The notes: generated by a model not told the origin, from the sequence alone. Numbered from the stretch's first letter, positions 14,227-28,593 are shown. The stretch: 64,000 nucleotides of DNA from Scortum barcoo (GCA_023238725.1 CM041553.1:13203001-13267000), one strand, 5' to 3'. A program made the numbers and translations.

Positions 14227-15300
14227 AGACACATACTACCTACACTTTAAAAGCAGGCCTAGCGTACTCAAACATGTAAATGTAAATGACATCCTCACAC
14301 TCCCACGGGCAAGCAGTGCACATGGCACATAAATAAACATACACAAATTAGATAATAAAGTAGCCACAACAAGGCCTTTGTAGGTCTTTGATAGCAAACC
14401 ACAATACTACAGAGGATTGTAATAAGTTGTCCTTTTTTGCCTGCTGTTGATATACCATCTGGCCCGTGTAGCAACTACATCCCTTTAGGCCTGCAAATAA
14501 TGACTTTCCATATCCTTGCATCTAACCTGTGCACGGCTCATTGTGCTTTAGGGGAATATGTGACACTTCATGTCCCTCCCCTTCGCTTTCCTCGTCTTTA
14601 CTACACCTCTACAGTTGATGTTTTTGACTATGGAGAGAGGCAGACCTTCGCTTGCAGGATAAAAGGAAGGGGTAGCGCCCCTCAATCATTCTGCCCTCCA
14701 GGAGGCGAGAGGAACGAGGGATGAGAGGGATGGGGGGGCCTAGCAGGGTGCAGAGATGTAAGACACATTTAGATACAGCTTTGGCTGCTGTGAAAACTGT
14801 TGACTTTTTTCCTCTCTATCGCTGCTCTATCCTCTTTTGTTGCCTTTGGGGACAAAAGGCATGCAAATATTGGCGCAGGACCATTGAAACCACTGGTGAA
14901 AGCATATTTAAAATGTCAGGGCACTGCCAGGAAAAGTGAAACAGCTGGAAAGTGCATCTCCCACATGGTGCTGTCAGTATTGTGGTGCAAAGTGTTAGAG
15001 TATTCTGTCCACTTGCCAAACTGTCCAATTGTTGTGTTTTTTGCATCCAGGTACCAGAAAAGAAAAACTGACAATCTAATACCGTACCAACTTAAATCTG
15101 GCATCAGCTGAGAAATAAGGCATGCTTGAAGGCCGGTGAATCCATATAAACCTATTAGCATGGTTCCAGTACCCCCACGTCTTTTTCATCTCCCGACCAC
15201 ACATTTTCAGGAATTTGCTGAAACAACATCTGTGTAGTCATGCTGGGGGTAGAGGGGTAACGTGTAGAGCTGTATACTCAGATTCGTTACTCTGATCCAG

Positions 15301-15435
15301 GCACGAGTCACCCCTGGGGAGGCTGCAGGGCCTGGGTCAGCCATATGGTGGCAGAAGCCCCCGGAGGAGCCAGCCCGATTAGCTGGATCAGCTTCAGCAC
15401 TTCCTGACCGAGGCTCGGGCCGCACCACCAAGCAG
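15301..15435 (+). other. GC-rich exon-like segment with splice signals
   Basis: A 135-bp GC-rich segment is bounded by TCTGATCCAG| on the left and CAG|GTAAAT on the right, and is fully open in phase 0 for 45 codons (ARVTPGEAAGPGS...GRTTKQ). The minus strand also has a 61-codon frame (15308-15493) starting MVLLWFLLLRG, which resembles a signal peptide. No family is recognised for either. It may be an exon of an unknown transcript, part of a transposon, or chance. Confidence 0.22.
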
Positions 15436-15499
15436 GTAAATGAGGGGGGTGGTGGCGGCTACCCCTCAGCAGCAGGAACCACAGCAGCACCATTAGGAA

Positions 15500-18400
15500 C
15501 CTGAGGGCAGAGAAATGGAAATGGTTTCATCCATGGCATCTGCAATGCTAAGGGAAATTAAAGTCAGGGCTGCTGAAACTTACGCTAAATCTGCTGAGCC
15601 TCTCTGATAAAATACTCTAAAGCGATAACTTGTTGAATTCTGTGGCTGCTTTATTTTCAGAATAAATTCAATGTTGGCTTATTATACAATATCTACACTT
15701 ACTCTATAGCGACAGATTTCAATGGGGTTATATCTAACAGAAAGTCATGGAAAATCATTATCTCTTTATTATTACTGTGTCATACTTATAGAGATAATAG
15801 AGAACATTTATCAAAACGACAACATTCTGACAAAAAAAATCAACAAATATTATGCAACACATTTAATACGTTTAATGAAAATTATATAAATCTAATTTAT
15901 TCTGAACTGAAAGTAAGTTAGAAAATGTTTTCTGCAGATAATGATAATCACTAGCGTCACTAGCTCAATAAATGTGTGGTCACTGAAAATGCTGAAAAAT
16001 ACAGTATTGGTAGTATTAGTAGTAGTTATATCTGGTCACTGGTTTATGTGTCCAGTGTGACATGAGTGTAAGCCCTCAGGACCTGCACACAGAGAGAGAC
16101 AGACAGTCCATTTGTCTGCTGGCAGGTACACAAGTCTCCACAGTCAGAGTGGACGGTACCATTCTGTGGCCCGAACCAGACGGTTTGCAAGACCAGTGGT
16201 GGACATGGTGTAACTCAGTTTATAGTAGTGACAGACTAACATTAATGAATCCAGAGCTCCCTCTTTGCACTCAATCAAACTTGAAGCATTTAGGAAATAT
16301 GATGGAGATTCAGGCGTGATATTAGTCTTAATATTTATACACTGGGTCTCAGTAGATGGGTCTACAGAGGCGTTTTATTTTAAGGTAATAATTGCATTTT
16401 TTCCCAAGGGTTCCATGTAAACTAAATGTGAATTGATTTGTACATACAGTAATCCATAGGATGAAACATTTTTGCATTGTGGCATTCCTTTGGCTCAAAA
16501 TATTGTGCTGAGTAGTCATATCTCCCTCCAAATGTGCTTCCCCTTCAACATTCCTGACTGCAAGGCCTTCCTCGTTTTGCTGCTCACTTGTACTTGTGTG
16601 ATCCTGAATTTTAACCAGCCGTGTCAGATAAGAAACACCACAGAACATGTGTAAAGCCTCTTAACCACTCATGTTTTAGACACCAGCAACATGAACAGCC
16701 AGATAAACACTGTGGTGCTCCGCTGTTTACGATATTAAGTGATCTCCATTCAGCCGAAACAGGAATTCGCAGAAAACGTTAACTTATTGTATGTGCTGTA
16801 CACATAGTCCCATTTTTCTGTATGTATATTATGTTAATACACAATTGACACATTGTGCATCAAAAACACTTTTACTTCTCAAAATAAACTCTAATTGAGG
16901 TTCACAAAGCCTGATTCTGTGGCCACACATCAGTTGTGATAAAACAGACAAGAAAGACACGTAAGTCTTTGATATAGAAATACTGTATCTAAATCGCAAT
17001 ATATTGTAAATTCATGGTAAGTAAATTCACTTAACTACCATGATTGTGGTATTAATAATCCAATAAAAAATATCTCAAGAATAAAAAATGAAAGCTTCTT
17101 CCACCTTAAGTCTATGGTTGACGAGATACTCAGCCTGTATTTACAGACGTACTCCAAAATCTCTAGTCTTCAGAAATAGGGTATGTATTCATTGCCATAT
17201 GAAAAGATTTCCAGCTTTGCTCATCATTAATCAAATAAAGCAAATTTTAGAAATTTTGCCTGAGGGTGAGGAATTGGTATGCTGTGTGTCTTTAACTTCC
17301 CCATATTAATGAGAAATAGTGGTAATTACACTGCTGGAATCCTGCAAACCCTAAATCCAACCCTTTGACTGGCTACCTGTGTCTGTAGGTGTCTTCAGAG
17401 TGTATATATTTACCTCCCTGCCTTAATTTACAGCTTTCAATTTTAACTCCCACCCAGCGTTTGTTTTGCTCACGCTGAATTGACAGCTGAATCAATGCAT
17501 GATCTCTGCTTCCATTCGCTAATTACAATATCAAAATGACGGTGCACACCTGACGCAATAAAAGCCTTTTCTCCTCCCAGTGAACAGTATAACTTGTTTA
17601 GCTGCAATTTACTATCAAAGTCTGAAAAGGGACACCTCGGTCCTCTGAGAAAAGTGTTGTCAAAACTTTTCATTCAGCGCCGAGTTTCTGAGCCAGAGCT
17701 TGCCATTTTCATTTTGTTTGGCGTTTTTGTGACGTCTGAGGGAGTTGGTGTGCACTTTAAGAGACGCTGACATGTTATTGTCTGAGTGGCTTTTGGTCTT
17801 CATCTCTAATAGGGAATGGCTTGCCTTTTGTATTTATAATGTATGCTCTCTTTCAGGTTGTTACAGGTGCCACTGAGAGACTTCTTATCAGTCTCTCCTT
17901 GTTGATATTCACGCCAACATAATTGTTTTCCTTTCCTAACAATATATTCTGAGGAGTATATCTAACATGTTAGCTAATTACAAATTCTTTCAGCAGTGTG
18001 GCTTTACCCAGCGTCACCTGGTTTCTAATTAATTAGCTATGTTTATGCTAGCCAATGTAACCTTGACAGCTCGTTACCTTCATCCCAGGAAAGGGTTCTT
18101 TCATGACAAATTACTAGGCTGGATGTGTGACACCTCTCTGACTTGCCTGTGGTCTCCTGTGCTGGGGACAAAAGCCCAGATGACTCTAACTGAGCTGTGT
18201 CTTGAAGATATGAGATATTCAAATGAGATGCTAACAGTGAGGGACTTTGTGATGCCGGATGTCTAATGTTAATGTTCTCATTTGAATATAAAAGAATCTT
18301 TGTCATTTTTTTGTGGATCAAAAAGTGAGAATAAGAGATGTGAATGTGAGTTCTTCAGGCATGACTGACAAGACAATGGGAAAGTTTTACAGCATTGCTG

Positions 18401-21400
18401 CCTTTGTCAAACTGGTATTTAACAAGCGCAAGAGCAGAAGGGATTATGGTTTAAATATGGGGCACTTAATTGGAAGTTAAAAATATTTCAATCTTGTTTA
18501 AGCATTGAACAATGCTGTATTTGTATTGTATTTGAGAGGAAGCCCAATAAATTGATAACTAAAGCATGAAAGACCCAAACACATACACATACAAGGTCAT
18601 TTTTATGAACTGTTTGGCACTGATAATTTGTTTGAGATCCACTTAATAAACCACTCATATACTCACATTTGTGTTCAGGTTACTAGCAGGCACATTAAGC
18701 AGGCACATGTGTTTTAAAATCTGTTAATATCTGCACGATCAATGCTACTGTTGTTGGTTGGAAGATCATTTTCATATAGTTCAATTATGAGTACTTGAGG
18801 TCATTGATAGGCAATTTGATCACTGGCCTCTGAGGTGATTTCTATGTGTGTGAACATTTTATTTAAGCATTAAACAAACCTATTTAATAAGTGTTTTCTG
18901 TTTTCAAAGGATTTAAAATTCATTCATCACTAATGCTGATTAACGGGACTCAGCGGGCTGGATATGCTGCCCCACCAGAAGCATCTTTAAATGCACAGTA
19001 CGCCGCAGATTCTCGACATTACTTTTACTTAACATTTTAGTTCTGATAGTAATTTAGTCTTTTTATCGGTGAAGAATAAGCCAACAGTCAATCATCCCTT
19101 CAATCAATATATGGTCTGCTTGCCAGACAGCGGAAGCTTATACTCACGATAGGCACGATATACAGTCTTTTCAATAATTACTCGCTGATTAGTTGAAAAC
19201 TACATTACATTGGAAAATAAGTTTTGCTATTATTCAATTTTATCTAAACGTTTTTAAAAGTCTGTAAAACCCAACATTGCTCAGGCACTTATTTAATTAC
19301 CACCATGATGAACAGCGACATACCATAATATGAGTTTGCTAACAATGGCCGCAGTCACATTGTGTCATTGGATTGTAAATGTGTGATTGCTACCCATCTC
19401 TAAACACAACTGTTGATGAACATTTATAATTCATTTTGAAACCATTGTGTACAACTCTCACTTTGGCAGTCTGTTCAGTCCCTGCAGTCTCTGTGGACTC
19501 TGGTTTAACAGTATTACTTAAAATATTGAAACTTTTCCGCATGTCCTGAGAAAGCAATTACAGCTTACTCAGACAAATAGGCCATTTCAGGAGGGGTTCA
19601 CATTTTCCCTGAACCCAACAGAATGTCCTTCAGTGAGACGGAGATAATAATTCATGCTCAGGGGCTCCAGATACGCCAACAGGTTTTACGTACTCCTTAT
19701 TCACCATCATTGCTCAATATAGTGTATTGTCGAAGGCAAATTGAGGATGTATAATTCAATAAGCAATGTACTAAAGAATTAATATATTCAAGTTAATTAT
19801 GCCACCGTGTGAGGGAACTGTTGTACATCGGATTACCAAAATGATTTTTACTTTTGACCTTGGTCTCTGCGGATCAGCTTCATTATGAGGTTTTAGTTAT
19901 AGCTTAACATTTTAAAACAATTGGCGTGGAGCGGCCCCTTTATTTATGATTAAAGGATTGATGTCTTTTGTTTAAATAAAATATGGCTGAAAGGTGGGAG
20001 TGTGAATGAATCTTTTCAAGCAAGTAATTAGATGGGAAATTTATTTATTCATGTTTATGTTAGGTTTCGCTATTCTTAAGACAGCTGCTCCGCAGAGGAA
20101 AAGCTGCAGAGGAGAAGGAGAGGAACTGGCTGGTGTAAAGTGTTGATAGAAGAACTAATGTTATCTGAAGGTTTTAATGAGGGGTTCTGCTTCCCTCAAC
20201 CTTCGCAGTGCCAATATGCAAACCACCCTGCAGGTCCTGTACCTGCTCTGAGCTGAACAACTTGTTCAGCGGAAAATGAGTGGCCTCATTGTATATCCTC
20301 CCAACTTTGACAGCTGGGAGACGCCTAAGGCTCATCCTGAAGCTACTACCTCAGGTTTTGAGAGCAGAGCTACTGCAGAAATTAAGTCTTGCTTTTTTTA
20401 TTTTTGTAATATTCCATTAATTGCAATGCGACAGTAGTGACACTGTTTGTCCTGATACTGCCTGCCTTTATAGTCCTGATTGACAGTATGAATGTTGAAA
20501 TGGAGAGGGCACTACTGAAAAAATGATTAGTTATTCCTTTCTGGCCAATGGCAGCTAATAATGATGATTTAAAGAAGGAGAAAAGGTTCTTGTGAGGGTG
20601 AAGTCTGAACGTCAGCCTCAGAGGATCACAGTAACTTCTGTAAATTGCATTAACTTTTCACAATGTAGGCTAGGTTCTTTGTGTCTGCTAGCCTCATCTC
20701 ATTAGATTTTCCAATTATTATTCCTTTTCACTGCGTTACTAGTGGGCAAAAATGCACACCCCTGACACAGTAAAAATAATTAGCTACTCCCAATAATACA
20801 GCACTGTGTTCGGAGCAGAGTAAGGTCTTTTTTTTGAGAGAGATCATGACACTGTGAATTACCTGAAGAATACCTGGAGCAATCTATGAACCTAATTAAC
20901 TTCCCACAGAGATCAAATCAACACATCATTTTGAAATATATGGGAAATAAAAGCGAGCAGTTGCCAAGGTCTTATCCATCCCTCTCTCTCCCTTCTGTCT
21001 TCCAAATGCTGCTTTCTCTTGGATCCATTGCATGTAAGCAGAGCTGAAGAATGACGGGGGAATGTGGTGGGAAGGACCAATTTATTCCATCAAGTAATCA
21101 ATGTGCAATTTGAATTCATTTGAATGCACTCAGTCATGCTCCTAATGTTGATGGCTCACGGGTGTGAGCATCAGTTATGCAGGAATGTTATATAGCTTTG
21201 GTTTGGACCCATTTCATCAAATATTTATGGCATTAAAAAAAAGTGCATCAAAATAGGAGTGAACAGAATTACACTTAAGTTTCTCATGTGTTGGGAGCTC
21301 TTGACTTGTATTGTTCTGAATACCGAGAGTTCTTTTGTCCAGGTTTCTTTGTTTTTTGGGTTGTAGAGGGTGTTGGAAGAATCAGACATGTCATGAAACT

Positions 21401-23406
21401 TTTTTTCTTCTCTCTCTCTCTCTTTTTTTCTTTGCTTATTTACTTAGATGAACTCATCAAACCCTTGCTTTCATGCCATAAAAGGCTCTTGTCTGAATGG
21501 ACATATAGTACAAAAGCAAGTGATGCAAAAAGGTGAAATCGGGCTATATCTCTCCAGCTCAATTGAGCCTGCCTTTTCTCCTCACTCTTCATCAGCCTTG
21601 CCTGCCTCGCCTCTGTCTGCCAGTGTGTTTGGCTTTTAGATGTGATGTGAGCGTAGTATTCTCTCAGACCCAGGCAGTTACTTTGTGAACAGCCGCTGCC
21701 TGCACACTGATGGTATTTCACTGCTGCATCCCCCAAGTTATATTAAATTTGCAACTGGCCCTCTTTAAGTCTTTTTCATGAGATGTATGTTTTAAAGAGT
21801 GTGTCAATTCTTAAAGATGCCCTTGGCTTTTATCAGTCGTTTTTAAGAAAGCTTTCAATAAAGAGTGAGGCGCGAGCCCGATGTGGCGGTGGCCCATTTT
21901 GCTTGCATAAACTGCATATAAAATCTTAAACTCAGATCTTAAAGGCTGATACGATCTGACTTAAAGCCGTCTCAACAAAGCCGAGGCTTCAATATTAATG
22001 AATTTGACTTAACATCGTTTTAACAATGATTCAATGTTTGCTCTTCTCAGTTTAAAGCACTTTTCTTGTTTTTAAGCTACAACTATGCATTCCTTTTCAC
22101 GCGTAGCTTCAGCCACTTTGTTCCAACTGCAATTAGACATTAAAAGCAGCGACTTTTTCCTGTGAAGACCCCTTTTGCAGCCTCGCAAGAAAAATCAGCA
22201 ATGCCTTTTATTTCACATTGGAGCTGATCTACAAATAAACCCTGAGCAACTGTGTTTGTTTTTAAAAATCTCCAAGTTCCAGCTGTTCTGTTGACCGGTA
22301 TCCCTCACAGGGTGCCCGGGTAAAGCAGGGGCACAATTACTTCTTATTAGAGCTCTGACTCCTGATACGCCTCTTTTAGGAGGTGCGTACCATCACTTTT
22401 AGACACTCTAAACCTCTTGTAGCAGGAGACAGGGAGCCCACCAAATGCGAGGTTATATCTGTGGCTGATACGATAGTGGAGTCGGTGGTAGTGTCCTGCT
22501 GAGCTCCCACACAGATCAGAGATCACAGATCCACCGTACTCACTCCTGAGACTTTGGCCTTCTGCAACATTTACCCACTACATGAGCTCTTGGAGCTGTC
22601 ATTCATACACTGAGGCGCATACGCACAAGTGAGCGCTGGCACACACACAGAAGACAGAAGTTACACTCTGTCTTAACTATGTACATATCAGCCTGCAACA
22701 AATCAAGTGTTTTGACATTTCTACATTAAGAAATTCTTAAATGTTTATTCTGTAAGTTGAAGGTGTTTTTATCATTTTTTTGTTTGATTAATTGTGGGCC
22801 TACATTTTCTTATAAAGAGGACATTTTTTTTAATCTGAAAAACTAAATGTGATTAATTGAATTAAATTCTGTCTACCTATGTATGTCTATTTCAAATGGA
22901 GAAGGATGAGAATGTGCCCACTTTACCTCATCCTCGTGGATATCGGTACTTTTTATGCAACACAGAAACACTTTGGTTCACAATCTCAGTGTCCGGGCCT
23001 TTAAAGAGGGTTGGAAAAAAAATCATATTTCTACCTCAAAATGATTTTTCTGATTCTTTTCTAAATCTTCAATTCATTCTGAATTTGGTTATCAATTAAA
23101 TATACAGCTCATTAGCATATGCAACTTGTGACAAGAAGTCGCAAGTATTTGCTTTATAGATGCTGTGCATTGCTTTATTTTGTAGAGATTCAAATATATA
23201 AAGGTTGGGAACCATTCTGCTCTACCACACTTTTTTTACACATGCCTCTATAAAAATTCTTGCCATAAAATAGTGAATATATGACAAAAAAATATTATTT
23301 TTGAGGCCCCACTACTTTGTTTTTTTTCCAGTACAGCATGGAAACGAGGCTGTGGTACAGTCAGGGGTTGCATTATTCAGCACTCTAAGGTCTAATACTA
23401 GTGCTG

Positions 23407-23448
<42 letters not shown>

Positions 23449-25140
23449 TCACTTCTTATCAGCTTGACAATGTTGGATATAAGTGGTGTTTATTCGCACA
23501 GCGCAAACAAATATTGATCTCCTTTCATGCTATCATAGTTTGTCTGAATCTTTCACATAGGCTTGACCTGTACTTGACTTGTCGCATTGATCCACACACA
23601 GTCTGTACTGACCAGAGGAGAGAGAGGCCAAGACCATCAATACAAAAGAGGGCCCCTGTTGACTGTTCCTGTTGGCTAATTATGCCTAAAGTCTCATATA
23701 GACCAATTAGCAGACTAAAAAACTGTAACAGATCGATTTTAGCTGCTATCCACCCGTCAGCTTCAAACCACGGTAGCTTTTTCTCTACATGATCTGCACC
23801 TATAAAAGATCTTCAAGGTGAGACACAAAACACAGAGATGTTGCACGGTGAACAGAACTCATATATGCCAAATATTTCATGAGAAAAATAGGCGTAGTTC
23901 TTTAACAGTATTTATTAAACTTTCTTTGATATCTCGCAGATGTAAAGATGGTCCATGTAAGATGTTTCTGCAAAATGCACAAACCTAGTTGTAATTTGGT
24001 TAGTGTGAGGAATAGCATTAAAAACAACTTGGCCTCTCATTTGCATTCTGATTTAAAAAAAAAAGAAAAAAAAGGAAGAAGTGTGTGAAAACTGAAACTT
24101 TATCATTCCAGCTATGGGAAAATACTAAACTAATTATAGAGGTAGCAGTTATGCATGTTGGATACTTGAGATGTAATAAATGTGAGGGCACTGGTGGTTT
24201 CTGGTGTCTGAGTATAGAACAGAGCGTTGCAATGCTGAATCAAATATAAAAGTGTCACAATTTAATCACAATTTGTTTTATCATCTTAACTAAAGGTTAT
24301 TAAAGGTGAGCACCTGAACTCTTCCTTGGTTGAGAGACTACGCAAATATTAAAACAATAAAAGCATTGTTCCATCCTTAACATCATATGAGTTATCTGTA
24401 TCTATTAGCGCAAGCTCATTTTCAGATCTGGAACCTATATCGGTATATGGTGGCTGATTTAAGGTTCAGGGATCTGATTGCCTCGGGCGAGTTATTCTAA
24501 GAGCCCCCTGATGTCAGTGGGACTGTCTGGCAGAATAAAAGGCAAGGCAATAAACTGGGGGAAAAAGTAGCACACACGCATTGAAATCGGGGCCTCCCCG
24601 AGGCGATGGCCCAACTGGCCCGTGGTTAAATCCTCCACTGAAAGTGTAATAATCACACCAGAGCCCCACAGAGGGAAGGGAAGAGAAAGAGAAAGAGTGG
24701 GGGAAGACACAGAGGTACCAAAACAAAAGCCACCCCTCTCTGTCCTGTTCTCTTTGTGCCTCCTATCTGAAGGGAAAAAAGACAGCGAAATCTTGGTGCT
24801 AAGAAAGGGAATTATAGGGGCTGTGATGACGACTGATGGGAAAGTGGAACAAGATCTGAAAAAACAGATCACAAGGGTTTATTGTAGCTGTGTGTCATTC
24901 TGATGTGTTTGCAGATATAAGCATTAGACTTGTACTCTAATCCTGTCCATAGGCTGTCTTTGGCTCACCCTGGCTGTAGATAAATGGTTAATAATACCCT
25001 GAGTACCCTAAGCAATGGGCTTTGCAGTTGTAAGATTACTTAACACAAATTTGCACCCAAGCAGCATGTACTTGTGATTGTTGTCTTATCTGTGCTTTTA
25101 TACGGTTATGGTGAATTTATTTTTTCTGGCTCTCAAAAAA
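15500..25140. other. Gene desert with regulatory-looking patches
   Basis: No coding gene seen. Several stretches (17.9-18.25, 19.6-20.75, 21.0-21.2, 21.85-22.5 kb) are complex and homeodomain-core rich, as expected of regulatory desert. The (ATT)n repeat at 23.4 kb is the only strong simple repeat. Confidence 0.65.
23408..23447. repeat. (ATT)n microsatellite
   Basis: About thirteen uninterrupted ATT units; in one frame they read as poly-Leu, which is an artefact rather than a protein. Confidence 0.97.
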
Positions 25141-25143
25141 ATT

Positions 25144-25190
25144 AACCAAAAAAAACAAAACAAAAAACAAAACAAAACAACAACAACAAT
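25144..25190. repeat. A-rich (CAAAA)n/(CAA)n tract
   Basis: Poly-A with regular C interruptions grading into CAA trinucleotides. It could be the tail of a retroelement, but no body is recognised next to it. Confidence 0.85.
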
Positions 25191-25539
25191 TTGTTTAGAA
25201 GGTAATATCAAGCCCTCCCCATTACACTCTTCTTGAATGCCTCTCAATTCTTTCCCAGAGTGCCCAGCAGGAACTCCCACTATAAATCACATTTAGTACC
25301 TCTGACATGTTAGAAGAAGTGATATAGCTGCCAGAGCTCTAATTGCCTTACCCGGCATGCCTCGTCTTTGTGTTCCTGTCTTACATTTTAAGACGCTTGC
25401 CCAAATTCAGTACTTCTGTGTGTGTGTGCATTTTTGATCTGTGTCCGTCTTACGAATTGTGCAAATGAGGGGCATGGTGAACAAAACATAGTGTCGTGTA
25501 TTGTTTGAAAACATCAATTAAGAAGATGTTTTCCATCCA

Positions 25540-26760
25540 GAAACACAGCTTGAGTGTTAGCCCCTTTGTTCTCACTGGTAAATTGTGGGAGGTTGAATGG
25601 GCATGCTAATTATGACAGGAAAGGTTAAACTAATTAGTGCTCCCTTTGAACTTGCCATTAAAAGTTCCTGATATCTCCATGCAGACTTGACAGAGTTCAA
25701 ATTAATCAAGAGTTGTCCTACATGCCGCAAAAATATCAACTTTCAGAGGCTTTTATTTGCAAAGGGTTTAGTAACAAGACACTGTCATGCGCAAATAGGC
25801 CTCTTTATCGAGTGGAAAGAGAACACTTTGTGCACCATTAAACCTGCACAATGCTGTAATCGTCTTTGTTTAGATATGTTAAATAAAGCATATCATTATG
25901 CTCTACTGGGTGCTAAGTGGTATTTAAAGGTCCATAAATTCAATTAGACAATGTTTAATGCTGCCCCTAGACCATGTTAGTGCAGTGACGCACGTGTTCC
26001 AGGGGAGGGTCGCGTCAGCCATTTTTAAGAATTATTACTCAGGATTTACATTTATATTGTCATTTTAATAGTACAACCCTCTTCAACCGATAGGGGCCTC
26101 AGATGCTTCCAGGGCCCCAGCTCATTCCCCCTCCCTCAGGAGTGCATCACATTTGTCATTATACATAGCCAGGAAGAAATCTCTCCTCAGTCTCAGCCTG
26201 TCATTAGAGCGGTCCTGTTAGCCTGGTGCTAATGCACAGTTTAGCAGCCACCGCGGAAAATGCTAAAGAGGTCCTGACAACTCCTGGGGGTCGGCTAAGT
26301 GTGGGCCAAGGGTTTGTGTGTGTGCGTGTGTGCAAGTGTGCACTCGCATTAGTGTTTGAAGGGGGGTAGGATGGGGTCCCAGTGGTTGTTTGCCTGTTTT
26401 CCATCAAGAGCCCTCATCTCCTTTATCCCCTTTGTGGCGGAGGCCCTCCTCGGGCAGTTCCCTCTGAGGGGGATCTAAAAAGAGCAGCTGCCGGGGAATG
26501 AGTGCCATTTCCTCCTGCTGTCACCAGCACACTGGCAACCCTTAGTCCTCCTGTCCCCCTCCACCCACAAACCCCTATTAATATGCATATGAACTTGTTT
26601 CTCTTAGTTCTGAACTCCAGTGACAAAGTGGGAAAGCATATGCCTGAAATATTCATGATCGCACGCAGTAATTAAGCGGTGGAGAAGGGAACTGTACGAG
26701 GGAGAGTCACTACCCCTCTGCTGGAGTTAAAAATGGCCTTTTTTTCCCTCCCGCACTAAA
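25540..26760. promoter_or_regulatory. Candidate regulatory block in the desert
   Basis: About 1.2 kb of complex sequence without simple repeats except a short GT stretch near 26310-26340. It has many homeodomain cores (25600-25640, 25695-25705) and a 10-bp POU-like palindrome ATATGCATAT at 26581-26590. No protein-coding frame is convincing. Conservation not tested. Confidence 0.3.
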
Positions 26761-27559
26761 AAGCATGTTGTCCTCTGCTTTCTCAGTAATTCTTCGAAGC
26801 ATTTTCTTCGTTGCGTGTGCTATTGTACAACATAGAGCCATTTACAATCTAAGAGTTAATGAGGCTTATAACGACTGCAGTCTTTGTGTAGTTAAGTGGC
26901 AGAGAGAAACCACAGTGTGACATCACAATTATTTTTCTCCATTTTTCTCTGCACCCACATTCATCATGAACTCCTGCATTACTGTGTTTTTCATGCAAAC
27001 ACTGAAACTTGAAATTTCTTAGATAATGTAACTGAGCAGAATTACAATATTTCTCACATTACACTTCTAAAACTTGTTAGTGATGGCAGCAACCAAGTGA
27101 GTAACATATTAAGCTGAGGTTTAGATTAAATTATTTTAACTTCAGGGTTTTATTTAAGGAACTTTTATTTATAACTCTGATCTTTTGTAATAATGCATAG
27201 GAATAACAATTTTTTTATTATTCAGACAAAATTATTTATGTATTTTTTTATTAGCAATTGACCCATCAGGTTATTATATCTTATTTAGGTTTGAGCACAG
27301 AAGTATCTGAAAATATCTATTTTCTGTCTCTCCATAATCAGCAAATAACATCAGAAATGATTTTTAAGGAAATAATTCTGCATTGCATGATTGTCAGCTT
27401 TGTGCAAATTCCTAGTTATATGTCCAAACTGCATGTTATGTTTTGAAAAAAAATAGAGACTTTGAAGTCAGAGAATAAAGCCTGGTGCAGACCATTCAGA
27501 GATTTAGCCAGAAGAATGAGAGGACACAGAGGTGGACGCCTCTGTACAGCCACCAGAGA

Positions 27560-27562
<3 letters not shown>

Positions 27563-27590
<28 letters not shown>
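27563..27590. repeat. (GA)n microsatellite
   Basis: About fourteen GA units, directly left of a GC- and pyrimidine-rich segment (27.72-28.03 kb). Confidence 0.97.
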
Positions 27591-27594
<4 letters not shown>

Positions 27595-27719
27595 GAGATG
27601 TGGGGGGGTGGTTAGTTATAGAATCTGTGAGGGAGGAATAGGGAGAGAGGGCTGTGAGATGGTTGCTGAGGTTTGACAGCCAGGTAGATTGTATCTGACA
27701 TAAAGCCCAGAGATGAAAG

Positions 27720-28190
27720 AAGAGCGGACAGCTGGCCCACTGCACTCAGCTCACTCCATGCAGTTGCACTCACCTCTCCACCGCCATGCCGCTTCCTCCC
27801 CCCTCTTCGTTCCTCCCCCCTCTTTTTTTCCCCACTCTCATTCTCCTCCTGTTTATGCTCTCCTGGCGGCTCCACTTTCCACCTGGGGATCATCTCCGCT
27901 CTCCGGGTCCTATCTGGCCCGGGCTCACCCATCTGAGGAGCAGCGGTCCAGAGTTCAGCCTCCCTCTTCTGCCTCCTGCCTCGTCTCCACGCCTCTCCGC
28001 TCCGCTCCGTGCCTGTCATCTCACAGCCCACTCAGTGCCACACTGGCTTGTTTTGTCAATAACCATTTATTTGTTGCTGGAATGGCAGCAGCCATTACAT
28101 CTGACCTCCCTGTTTCATCAATTATGGATAGATTATTGGATGTGAACATCTGCAAGAGCTTGCTGTTGGACTCACCTCCTGGCAGGGATT
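27720..28190. other. Pyrimidine-rich GC block grading into complex non-coding sequence
   Basis: From 27780 to about 28010 the plus strand is dominated by C and T (CCTCCCCCCTCTT runs), which keeps several frames open on both strands without giving a recognisable protein. From 28030 to 28190 the composition is balanced, with ATTA/TAAT cores, and it looks like regulatory DNA. Confidence 0.3.
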
Positions 28191-28593
28191 AGATAAAGTA
28201 TTAAACTGTTGTTTATTGTCAGGCCAAAACTCTACTGGGAAGCCAGAGAATTTCTACAACCCCACAGCAAAAAATAACTCCCATCAACAAGGCACCTTAA
28301 ATAGTTTAGCAGTGCTGCCGAGGCCCCCTCATGGTAAGATATGGGCCATTTATTATTTACACTTATTACTGGTTGTTATAACACTCATGGTAAAAGCTCC
28401 TGGCAGATGGGGCTTCGTCATTGTTTGTCACCTTTTGTAAATGTGTGAACCAGAGGCCAAACACACACACAAACAAACGCACATGGATGCTTTTTTCGAA
28501 AGCAACTTTCTACTGGGACAAATCTTACTCTTCTGCATAGAGATATGACTGCTGCAAAACCACTAATGATTGAGAGAACAAGTTTATGGACAG

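Larger units (their letters stand above)
3500..15160. other. Gene desert, AT-rich
   Basis: No gene seen. Contents noted: poly-A runs (around 6908, 7760, 12104), an 18-bp tandem duplication (6063-6098), a CpG-containing patch at 8635-8700, GATCGAT repeats at 9830-9850, and an octamer at 14861-14868. All frames are short and unlike known proteins. Confidence 0.7.

Noticed and set aside
23301..23792. 163-codon plus-strand frame with a poly-Leu stretch
   Set aside because: The Leu run is the (ATT)n microsatellite read in one frame, and the rest has no domain or codon signature.
25144..25190. Possible retroelement poly-A tail
   Set aside because: No SINE or LINE body, promoter boxes or target-site duplication could be recognised beside it.
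27612..28192. Overlapping frames of 119-159 codons on both strands
   Set aside because: They arise from a pyrimidine-biased tract that lacks stop codons; the translations are low-complexity Ser/Pro/Leu or Arg/Glu.
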